Positions 40,418-48,125 of a DNA stretch of 64,000 bases are shown piece by piece. The DNA is taken from NCBI GenBank assembly GCA_022823625.1, contig JAJEHQ010000006.1:1-64000 (forward strand), read 5' to 3'. Numbering within the stretch: position 1 is the first letter of the stretch; each line of letters begins with the position of its first letter. The notes beneath the pieces were generated by a model that was given only the letters and a program-made list of their open reading frames with translations, ran no database searches and was not told where the DNA came from. The translations under genes were made by a program, and so were the position numbers. The stretch is from Gammaproteobacteria bacterium (GTDB taxonomy: Bacteria > Pseudomonadota > Gammaproteobacteria > Arenicellales > JAJDZL01).

Positions 40418-43359
40418 TGTCGACTGTAAAGTCAAGTTTGACACCTCTCGTCGAGCTCGCCAGGCAGTCGGGCATTGATGTACCATGCGCTGGAAATCAG
40501 CCGGTGAATCTTGATGACCCAGACAGCATCTGGTTTATTGATCAAGGTTCTGTTAATCTTTTCTTACTCGAGCTCAAGGATGGCATAGAACAGGCTGCTC
40601 CGCAATTTTTAATGAATCGCGAATCGGGATGGCTGCTTCCCGGTGTGGCACCTTATAGAGATGATGACACCAACGAGACCTCCCTACATCTGATCGCAAA
40701 AGGTTCGCCAGTTACCAGGCTCAAACGCCTGCCTGCCTCGGTACTAGAGCAAGCTGATCCTGCAGAGGTGGGGAGACAAATTGATACCTGGCTCAGCGCA
40801 ATGACCGACACTCTTGCGCGATTTACGAAACCACTGCCGAGGCCAACCAAACTGGCCAAATCTGGCAAAATCGAAACTGGTGCCAATTGCATTCTGTCGG
40901 TGCGGCAATCTGTGGTGTGGGTTACCAAGCCTGCACAAAGCTCGTTTCTGCTTATGGATATCGTAGATCAGGCTGATGTCGCTCGGGCTAGTGGTGAAAA
41001 CGAAGTCCTGATTCCGCTAACGCGTACCAGCTGGATCACTTTATTTGAGGAAACAACACTGACAGGTGTGACCACTGATACTCTGGCTGCACGAGGCGAA
41101 TTGATGTCAGCACTCGCTTCCTTTCATGCTGTAGCCTTGAAGCTGGAACAACTGAACAGACGACTAGCCGTGGTTGATGTCGTAAATCTTGAACGGGCAC
41201 GTACAACCAGTCGTCGAACCGCTGAGACCAGAGCGCGACAGCGACTTTTTAACATTTATGATCTACCTGGTGACCGGGAATCTGCTGTGGAGAACACCGA
41301 ATTGGCGGATGCCCTTCAAATCATCGGTGAGCGCGAAAATATAAATTTCAATTTTCCAGTTCGCTCAGCACCGTCGGCTGCTCCAGCCAGTTTGAACGAT
41401 GTGCTAAACGCATCCGGTGTACGGGCACGACGCGTGCAATTCAAGAATGAAGGTAAATGGTGGTGGGGGAATAGTGGTTCGATGTTGGCATTTCGCGCCG
41501 AGGACGGCCGGCCTGTTGCGCTAGTTCCGGGTCTGTTTGGGCGCTACCGTGAAATTGACCCGCGCAGTAAGCGCAATGTCCGATTGACTGCCGAACGGGA
41601 ACAAGCACTGAAAAATGAAGCATGGATGTTTTACCGACCCCTGCCGGCCGGAGATGTGCAAACAAGGAGTCTTTTAAAGTTCGCATTTCATGGTGCGGGG
41701 ACTGACATTGTAAGACTCGTGGTCACCGGCTTCGCACATGGTCTGACAAGATTCGTGCCTGCACTTGCGCTTGGATTTGTTGCAAATGAGATTGTAGCGG
41801 GTGCAGGAGCACAATCACTTTATGCTCTGGTTGTCGCTCTAGTTGGATTTGGTTTGATTAGCGCACTATTCCACGTGCTGCAAAGCACTACAGTGATGCG
41901 TTTACAGGCGCGCTCAACTTCACGCATCGAAGCGGCTTTCTGGGATCATCTAATGCGTCTGCCATCAAGCATTCTGCAACGCTATCCGGCTGGGGATTTG
42001 GCAATGTCGGGGATGTCTTTTCAGAAAATGTGTGAGAGCCTGCAAGGGACCGTCGCGGACAGTTTCTTGTCAATCATCTTTCTGCTACCAATTTTTGGTG
42101 TAATTTTCATTTACGATGCGACTCTCGGCACCATTACACTCGCGTTCAGCCTGTTATCGTTGCTGATAACCGTTGTTCTTGGACTCTGCCAAATATCACC
42201 TTATAGCCGAATGATCAATGCCTCGCGACGCGTGACCAGCCGACTCTTCGAAATTATTCGTGGCATAACAAAGTTGCGCGTGGAAAATGCAGAAGCATCG
42301 GCATTTGCAATTTGGGCAAGAAATTATCGAGAGCAGAAACGTGCAGAAATCGAATTGGGCGCACTGGAGGAGCATAGTCGGGCATTTAGTGCCGCATTGC
42401 CCTTTCTTGCCGCTGGCACACTGCTGTTTGCAGTAATGACTGACACTGAGCAAAGTGTTGCGGTTGGGGATTTTCTGGTAATTTTTACCCTATTTGTGGT
42501 TTTTCAAACCGCTGTTGCTCGACTCGGGGAGTCGTTTGGTACCATTGCTGCAACTTTGCCGGCGTTAGAACAGATTCGACCATTGCTCAATATGACACCT
42601 GAAATCGAAAGTGCCGGGGAGCCCATCGAATTTTTAGGCGGCGACGTTCTGTTTGATCGAATTTCTTTTCGCTATGACACAGACGGGCCATTAATTCTTG
42701 ACGATGTAACAATTCATGCTCGTGCGGGTGAGTTTATTGCCATTGCTGGCGAGTCCGGAGCAGGCAAAAGTACAATCTTCCGACTTGCATTAGGTATAGA
42801 CCGACCTTCTGCCGGTGCAGTCTACTACGACGGACGCGATCTTCAACATCTGAATCTCAAACAAGTGCGGCAAAGTATAGGATCAGTGCCGCAATCGGTT
42901 CGCTTACATCCTCAAGATCTGTGGGACAACGTAGTCGGTCACCATGAATCAGTTGAAAGTGGCGAGATATCGGCGGCTCTTAGCATTTCCGGTATTGAAG
43001 ATGAAATTAAGCACATGCCCATGGGCATGATGACCATGGTCGGTACCAGCAGTGCAGTACTGTCAGGTGGCGAAAGCCAGCGCATTATGATTGCACGCTC
43101 AGTGATTCGCAACCCTAGAATCATACTGTTTGATGAAGCAACAAACTGGTTGGACAATAAAAGCCAGGCAAAAGTCTTGGAAAACCTGTCGAAGCTGAAT
43201 ACGACCCGAATTGTAATTGCTCACCGCTTGACGACACTGAAAAAAGCGGATCGGATCTACGTACTACGGGCTGGAAAGGTGGTTCAATGTGGTTCATATA
43301 TAGAACTAATGGAATCCGATGGATTATTTAAAGATCTGGTGAAACGCCAGATCGCCTGA
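40417..43359 (+). CDS. Second NHLM-type ABC exporter with large N-terminal domain
   Basis: 980 residues. Residues 1-400 form a cytoplasmic domain with no clear enzyme motif (it starts LVELARQSGIDVPCAGNQPV and has an IWFIDQGSVNLFLLEL stretch resembling cyclic-nucleotide-binding-like folds), typical of the second NHLM transporter. Residues 430-730 are the membrane domain; then come Walker A IAGESGAGKST, signature VLSGGESQRIMIARSV and Walker B IILFDEATNWLD. It forms a pair with the C39 exporter, probably as a heterodimer. It is 45 bases upstream of the leader-toroid gene. Confidence 0.88.
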   Translation: MSTVKSSLTPLVELARQSGIDVPCAGNQPVNLDDPDSIWFIDQGSVNLFLLELKDGIEQAAPQFLMNRESGWLLPGVAPYRDDDTNETSLHLIAKGSPVTRLKRLPASVLEQADPAEVGRQIDTWLSAMTDTLARFTKPLPRPTKLAKSGKIETGANCILSVRQSVVWVTKPAQSSFLLMDIVDQADVARASGENEVLIPLTRTSWITLFEETTLTGVTTDTLAARGELMSALASFHAVALKLEQLNRRLAVVDVVNLERARTTSRRTAETRARQRLFNIYDLPGDRESAVENTELADALQIIGERENINFNFPVRSAPSAAPASLNDVLNASGVRARRVQFKNEGKWWWGNSGSMLAFRAEDGRPVALVPGLFGRYREIDPRSKRNVRLTAEREQALKNEAWMFYRPLPAGDVQTRSLLKFAFHGAGTDIVRLVVTGFAHGLTRFVPALALGFVANEIVAGAGAQSLYALVVALVGFGLISALFHVLQSTTVMRLQARSTSRIEAAFWDHLMRLPSSILQRYPAGDLAMSGMSFQKMCESLQGTVADSFLSIIFLLPIFGVIFIYDATLGTITLAFSLLSLLITVVLGLCQISPYSRMINASRRVTSRLFEIIRGITKLRVENAEASAFAIWARNYREQKRAEIELGALEEHSRAFSAALPFLAAGTLLFAVMTDTEQSVAVGDFLVIFTLFVVFQTAVARLGESFGTIAATLPALEQIRPLLNMTPEIESAGEPIEFLGGDVLFDRISFRYDTDGPLILDDVTIHARAGEFIAIAGESGAGKSTIFRLALGIDRPSAGAVYYDGRDLQHLNLKQVRQSIGSVPQSVRLHPQDLWDNVVGHHESVESGEISAALSISGIEDEIKHMPMGMMTMVGTSSAVLSGGESQRIMIARSVIRNPRIILFDEATNWLDNKSQAKVLENLSKLNTTRIVIAHRLTTLKKADRIYVLRAGKVVQCGSYIELMESDGLFKDLVKRQIA

Positions 43360-43403
43360 TTTCTGCTATGCGGTGCACTAACCAAGGCACGTGATATGCA
43401 ACG

Positions 43404-44705
43404 ATGACAAAAAACCTTGCCATCGAAAATTCTCTTTTGTCAAAAGCAGAGCGCGATCGAAAATTTCGTAAGAAGTTGGTAAAAAATCCTAAAGCTGCGA
43501 TTGAGAAAGAGTTCGACGTAAAGCTCGATGTGGATCATAAAGTTTACGTTCACGAGCAAAGTTATTCAGAAACGCATGTGGTGCTACCCCCGCCGAGCAA
43601 GTTCAGTGAAGCCGAGCGACAGGAATTTAAAACCGGAGCTACATCACTTGAGTTTCTCCGAAAAACGCTGCATGACCCAGCGCCACCACCTCGGCCGACG
43701 AGTCCGGAAAAACCGAAGATTCGGCACAGTATGGTCGGCACTAAAGCACTCGCAATTGCGGCCCGGGAAAGCATTCACCGCGGGCTTGGATTTTTAGAAT
43801 CTGTAATTGACGAAAATGGGGCTTGGCATTGCATTCGATCCAATCTTGCTAATCCGAACATTCCTCGACATTTCGAAAGACCCCCATTCATTTCCGGGTT
43901 TTGCGCGCTAGCGCTGGCGGGCAGCAGTGAACCTCGAGCCCAAGCGCTCTGTACTGCAACTCAGAACTATCTAGCTGGTACCACTGAATATCCCGGGTTG
44001 TGGCGCTACTATCAACACCTACCGCCAGACCTTGACAGTACTTCACTCTGTTCATTGGCTTTAGAGAATCATCCTTGGATTCTACTCGGCCGTAATATTG
44101 AACCAATTCTGGCAAACCGAGACGAAGAGGGTCGTTTCATGACCTGGATTCTGGACGACGACGAACCCGATGTGGTATCAGTTTTTCGTATTGAAGCCGA
44201 TCCCGTCGTCAATGCAAATGTCATCGCTTACCTTGGTGATCGACCAGAAACGAGAAACGCGCAAATTTGGCTAGAGGAACTGCTCAACAAGGGTTCACTA
44301 GCCGGTACGTCGAAGTGGTATCACGACCCAGCTTCAATCTACTATGCGATCGCGCGTGCCATGCTTCGAATACCAGGTACTCAAAATTCGCTAGGCCCGT
44401 TGCTGGCCAGTCGTATTGCTGATCTTCGGGACGAAAGCCGGGAGTTCAGCGACATTTTCCAAGTAGCTCAAGCTATTACAGCACTTCACAGCATTGGGCA
44501 TCTTGGGTATGTTGACGGAAATCGACAGCTGGAAAGGCTAATTAATACGCAGCGTGAAGATGGCAGTTGGCCGGAGCTTCTTGCCTTCGGTGACCAATCC
44601 TTAAGGTGGGGGACCTTTGGCCAGATTGGACATGGCTCTGAATCGGTCACTTCGGCATTTTGCATCGAAGCACTGGAATGTTTGGCCTCGGTGATGATAG
44701 CCTAA
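43404..44705 (+). CDS. NHLP-type leader fused to an alpha/alpha-toroid (terpene-cyclase/prenyltransferase-like) domain
   Basis: 433 residues. Residues 1-85 are homologous to the leader of the nearby precursor: FRKKLVKNPKAAIEKEFDVK against FRQQLLADPKSTICSELGIT, then YVHEQSYSETHVVLPPPSKF against IVVHESDMQTVHIALPPDSN. After a Pro-rich linker (DPAPPPRPTSPEKPKIRHS), residues 115-430 contain repeats such as RGLGFLESVIDENGAWHCIR, PPFISGFCALALAGS, NTQREDGSWPELLAFGDQSL and ESVTSAFCIEALECLASVMI, the QW-like pattern of squalene-cyclase/prenyltransferase toroids. I see no canonical DXDD acid motif. A leader on an enzyme-sized domain suggests either docking to the RiPP machinery or that the domain itself is the modified and exported product. 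Confidence 0.7.
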   Translation: MTKNLAIENSLLSKAERDRKFRKKLVKNPKAAIEKEFDVKLDVDHKVYVHEQSYSETHVVLPPPSKFSEAERQEFKTGATSLEFLRKTLHDPAPPPRPTSPEKPKIRHSMVGTKALAIAARESIHRGLGFLESVIDENGAWHCIRSNLANPNIPRHFERPPFISGFCALALAGSSEPRAQALCTATQNYLAGTTEYPGLWRYYQHLPPDLDSTSLCSLALENHPWILLGRNIEPILANRDEEGRFMTWILDDDEPDVVSVFRIEADPVVNANVIAYLGDRPETRNAQIWLEELLNKGSLAGTSKWYHDPASIYYAIARAMLRIPGTQNSLGPLLASRIADLRDESREFSDIFQVAQAITALHSIGHLGYVDGNRQLERLINTQREDGSWPELLAFGDQSLRWGTFGQIGHGSESVTSAFCIEALECLASVMIA

Positions 44706-44739
44706 ATCAAAGCAGATTAGTCTTGCAGGAGCGTTAAGT

Positions 44740-45858
44740 TTGGAAATTGACGAAGCTTTATTGCAGACTCAATCCCGCCTTACTGCGGAGGGCTGTGCTT
44801 TATCAGATTTGCTTGGTCACTTTCGCAACCGAATTTCACCTGTTCTCATCGGCGATACCGAGTGGAAACAGCTACTAGACTGTGCAGTAAAACTTCCCAT
44901 TGCAATGGGTGCCCACCCGTTCGGCTTCGAGATACCGTTACACACTCGTGAACCGCTTGCGGAATTGTGTGTCGCACTGGCAAGCGGTACACATTCCGCT
45001 GAAAATTTTCTGGTTCAGGCTAAGATCCATAGCAGCGATGATATTGCGCGTGCAATCTCTCTGCTGTTGAAACGAATCGAAAAGAAAAACTCCCAGCTTC
45101 GTGAAATTGTTGGTCGTAAACTTATGTTGCAGTTTGTTTCAGCTTCGGACTGGGAGAGCAGACTTTCGCTTCGGAGCTTATTTCTCAGACCAGATTTGAA
45201 ACCTATTTTGGGAACTGCGGGTCGGGAAATCGATGTGGGCATCATCGCTAAGTCCCTAGCCGATTCGTTCGGCTGGTCGATGAGCAAGAAGCAGTTGAAT
45301 CATCTACAGCAAGTTCATGTTGCTCAGCCTAGTGATACGCGCATGGATTCATTCAGCATTAATCCATCCAAGTCGCGGGCGATCCAAATTTCGATTCTGG
45401 GCTTTAGTAAGAGCCAGGATATAAGCAATTATCTAGTTGATGTAGCTTGGACAGGACAGTTGTCGGTGGTAGATGCGATCATCGCTCGTTTTGCCCAGCG
45501 CATGCGTCTTGCCAGAGTTGGATTGAATGTTGACGTCGGGGAAAAATCTGTCGAACCAACATTGGGGCTGATACTCATTGTCGAACAAAGACAGACAAAA
45601 GACTCGCGTTATTGGCTCGACGGTTTGACTGATTGGAACCCCGTTCTGCAAGCCCTCAATCAAGAAGACATAGTCATACCAGAGAAATTACAAGCACTTG
45701 TAGATTTGCCTTCAAAGCCGACGCGGCTGTTTGCAAGTTCCGGACACTATATTATGTTATGCGGTATTCACCACATTAAGTTAGTCATTGATCAAAGCGG
45801 ACTTGTCGGAGTAAAGGCATATGTGTATATGGCACTGTCAGATGATTCCACGGCTTGA
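44740..45858 (+). CDS. Unknown RiPP-cluster protein, paralogue A
   Basis: 372 residues, soluble, no signal peptide or membrane segment. TTG 44740 is chosen because AGGAG lies eight bases upstream and the start aligns with that of paralogue B. I do not recognise the family. Conserved with its paralogue are HPFGFEIPLH, SQLREIVGRKLMLQF, LFLRPD, GLNVDVGEKSVEPTLGLILI, RYWLDG and the C-terminal GIHHIKLVI...VKAYVYM. The alternating HIKL/KAYV ending slightly recalls ABBA prenyltransferase strands, but this is a weak impression. It lies between the leader-toroid gene and its own paralogue. Confidence 0.6.
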   Translation: MEIDEALLQTQSRLTAEGCALSDLLGHFRNRISPVLIGDTEWKQLLDCAVKLPIAMGAHPFGFEIPLHTREPLAELCVALASGTHSAENFLVQAKIHSSDDIARAISLLLKRIEKKNSQLREIVGRKLMLQFVSASDWESRLSLRSLFLRPDLKPILGTAGREIDVGIIAKSLADSFGWSMSKKQLNHLQQVHVAQPSDTRMDSFSINPSKSRAIQISILGFSKSQDISNYLVDVAWTGQLSVVDAIIARFAQRMRLARVGLNVDVGEKSVEPTLGLILIVEQRQTKDSRYWLDGLTDWNPVLQALNQEDIVIPEKLQALVDLPSKPTRLFASSGHYIMLCGIHHIKLVIDQSGLVGVKAYVYMALSDDSTA

Positions 45859-46237
45859 CAAAAGCTTTTAACATTGCCAGGCCGTTGGTTGCAAGAACAC
45901 ACCTGTTTCAAAACTGGCGAGTCAAAGCTAGAAGTGGTGCATAAGAATTCAAGTGATGGCTGGAAGCAAGTAGTCGAATTATGCAAAAACCAGGGATTCG
46001 TGAAATTCAGACCTGATTGAAATTGACTTCAGCAATTGACAAGTCTAAACAATCACCGGATTTTCAGTGCGTTGATTTCTTCGAAGACAGACTTGTCATT
46101 GATTTTCGACCTCAATCAGTCGATTCACTAGCGAGAGTCTTCAAATTAATATTCCAAATCTTCATTCCAATCAAATAAACAGCTAGGTTTTTCAACAAAA
46201 GCATGGTTTATCCATTAATTGTGTGGGAGTGGTTACA
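45859..46237. other. Gap between the two unknown paralogues
   Basis: 379 bases, AT-rich. A frame of about 50 codons (ending FVKFRPD before a stop near 46015) has no start and no family. A purine-rich GGGAG at 46226-46230 serves as ribosome binding site for the TTG at 46238. Confidence 0.4.
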
Positions 46238-47347
46238 TTGATAACCGACGAATCGGTTGCATTGACACAGACGCAGTTGGCCAGTGAGGGGAGCACAATG
46301 AAGGACTTGCTGGAACACTTTCGAGGGCTGATTTCATCAGTATTCATTGATGACTCGGCATGGTTGAATATATTGGACTGTGCGCACAGTCTACCGATCA
46401 CGGCCGGGGCTCAGCCTTTCGGGTTTGAGTTTCCATTGCATATCCGCACACAAAATGCGGATTTTGGTGCAACACTTGAAAGTGAAACCAGCGCAGCGGA
46501 ATTTATTCAAAGAAGAGCCAGGAGCAATAGAAATGATGAGGTCGCAAACGCACTGAACCGACTGTTTAAAGAGATGGATGCCAAGAAATCTCAGCTACGT
46601 AATATTGTCGGTCACAAGCTGATGTTGGAATTCGATATCGGGACAAAGAGAATGGGCGCGAGTTCCTTTCCGGGTATGTTTCTCAGACCTGATCAGCATC
46701 CAATCGTCGGCTCTGAGGACCGCTTTGATGATGTCCGCATGGTGGCTGAATCGCTTTCAAATGCAGTAGGTTGGCAGATCAGTGGGTCTCAGTTGGAAAC
46801 CTTACGTAACGTCTACATCGCCCAGCCAGACGCTGTTCGTACGGATTCCATCGGAATTTTTCCCGCTCGCTCGCAGGCCATCCGACTGGGCATAATGGGT
46901 TTTGAATCCTGTGAGGCCATCTGCGAATTTCTGGAAAAAACAGCGTGGCCCGGATGCAGTTCCTCCATTGCTTCGATCGTAACCAGATTTAGAGAACGCA
47001 TGCAATTTTCCAAGGCGGGTCTGAACGTTGATGTTGAAGAAAACAGCCTCGGTCCGACACTCGGCCTAACGTTTATTGTCAAGCAAAGGTATACAAACCA
47101 TCCTCGCTACTGGCTTGATGGACCAGGTGAGTGGGACCCGTTTCTGAATGCCCTCAGACAGGAAGAACTAATCGTTCCGGAAAAGATACAAGCACTCGGA
47201 GACTGGGTAGTGAAGCCCAGTTCGCTGTTTGGCCGGTCTGGCCGTTTTATTCTGTTGCGTGGAATTCACCACATCAAACTTGTAATCCGCAATGGTAAGC
47301 TCAATGGGGCAAAAGCCTACGTATTCCTAGTGCTATCAGCCGCGTGA
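46238..47347 (+). CDS. Unknown RiPP-cluster protein, paralogue B
   Basis: 369 residues, colinear with paralogue A over the whole length and roughly 45 percent identical by eye (for example QPFGFEFPLH, SQLRNIVGHKLMLEF, MFLRPDQHPI, AGLNVDVEENSLGPTLGLTF, RYWLDG, GIHHIKLVI, GAKAYVFLVL). The start TTG 46238, with GGGAG at the right spacing, gives the same N-terminus as paralogue A (ITDESVALTQTQLASEG against IDEALLQTQSRLTAEG). The duplication suggests a heterodimer or two related modification steps. The conserved Asp/Glu/His residues are candidates for catalysis, but no known motif is present. Confidence 0.6.
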   Translation: MITDESVALTQTQLASEGSTMKDLLEHFRGLISSVFIDDSAWLNILDCAHSLPITAGAQPFGFEFPLHIRTQNADFGATLESETSAAEFIQRRARSNRNDEVANALNRLFKEMDAKKSQLRNIVGHKLMLEFDIGTKRMGASSFPGMFLRPDQHPIVGSEDRFDDVRMVAESLSNAVGWQISGSQLETLRNVYIAQPDAVRTDSIGIFPARSQAIRLGIMGFESCEAICEFLEKTAWPGCSSSIASIVTRFRERMQFSKAGLNVDVEENSLGPTLGLTFIVKQRYTNHPRYWLDGPGEWDPFLNALRQEELIVPEKIQALGDWVVKPSSLFGRSGRFILLRGIHHIKLVIRNGKLNGAKAYVFLVLSAA

Positions 47348-47494
47348 GAAGCAGTAAAGTATCTCAACGAAAAGTAAAAAAGCCCCGAAGAAGAGATCAA
47401 TGGTATGAACTACAAGTGGGCTTCAACCCGAGTTTAAGGCACGTCAAATTCATTTCGCAGTAGACAGAAACAAGTGCCCGCGTGGGATTAGCAT

Positions 47495-47530
47495 TTAAAA
47501 AGCCGGGTGTGGCTATTGCCACACCCGGCT
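47495..47530 (-). terminator. Strong intrinsic terminator of the precursor peptide gene
   Basis: A perfect 13-bp stem (AGCCGGGTGTGGC at 47501-47513 and its complement at 47518-47530) with a TATT loop. On the minus strand it is followed by a T-run, 30 bases after the precursor stop. It closes the minus-strand genes and separates them from the convergent plus-strand operon. Confidence 0.88.
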
Positions 47531-47560
47531 ACGTATATCAATTGAAAATCAGGCTAGGTG

Positions 47561-47812
47561 TTACCAGCAGCAGCACAGTCCTGCTGAAACAGCTTCCAGT
47601 TGCTCCTCGCTTATGTTGGAGTCAGGGGGAAGCGCAATATGCACTGTCTGCATATCACTCTCATGGACAACAATGTTCATCGACTCTGGCATAGTAATGC
47701 CCAATTCAGAACAGATTGTTGATTTTGGGTCTGCTAGCAATTGCTGTCTAAAATCCGCATCCAATTCAGATTTGTCGACAATTTGCTTTAGCATTTCATC
47801 TCCGCTTCTCAT
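47561..47812 (-). CDS. NHLP-type RiPP precursor peptide with LCCCW core
   Basis: 83 residues (or 77 from the second ATG; both have GGAG upstream). Residues 7-77 form a nitrile-hydratase-alpha-like leader: LKQIVDKSELDADFRQQLLA, DPKSTICSELGITMPESMNI, then VVHESDMQTVHIALPPDSNI and SEEQLEAVSAG. The product ends LCCCW. SAG fits a C39-type cleavage site, leaving a core of only five residues with three consecutive cysteines and a terminal Trp. The YcaO enzyme encoded upstream would cyclise Cys to thiazolines. The gene has its own terminator and an AT-rich leader region with a TATACT-like -10 (47869-47874, minus strand), so separate high expression is likely. Confidence 0.85.
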   Translation of the reverse strand: MRSGDEMLKQIVDKSELDADFRQQLLADPKSTICSELGITMPESMNIVVHESDMQTVHIALPPDSNISEEQLEAVSAGLCCCW

Positions 47813-48125
47813 AATAAATCTCCAGTCCTTGTAGATACATTGTGAAAGTTAAACTTAATATTTATTTTAGTATAAAAACTTTCAAGAATTTGCAATTTGA
47901 GTTTACAGCATAAAATTTCAAGTGATTTAGATTGAATTATTCGCTCTTGAACCAAGCATATATGCCCCAGAACATTTACATTTTTGAATATGAGAAAAGG
48001 TCAATTGAAGTTCTAGGCTGTAGGTAAGTGGGGCAAATTTTGCAAATCACTAGAATTGATTTTGACAAATTGTCACCCTGCAATTCTGATTACATCTCGG
48101 TTAATGAAATGAGCCTCGCATTTCA
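47813..48125. other. AT-rich region between YcaO and precursor genes
   Basis: 313 bases with no gene. It probably holds the precursor's own promoter (minus strand): TATACT at 47869-47874, with a TTGCAA at suboptimal distance, and GGAG about seven bases before the first ATG. Confidence 0.4.
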
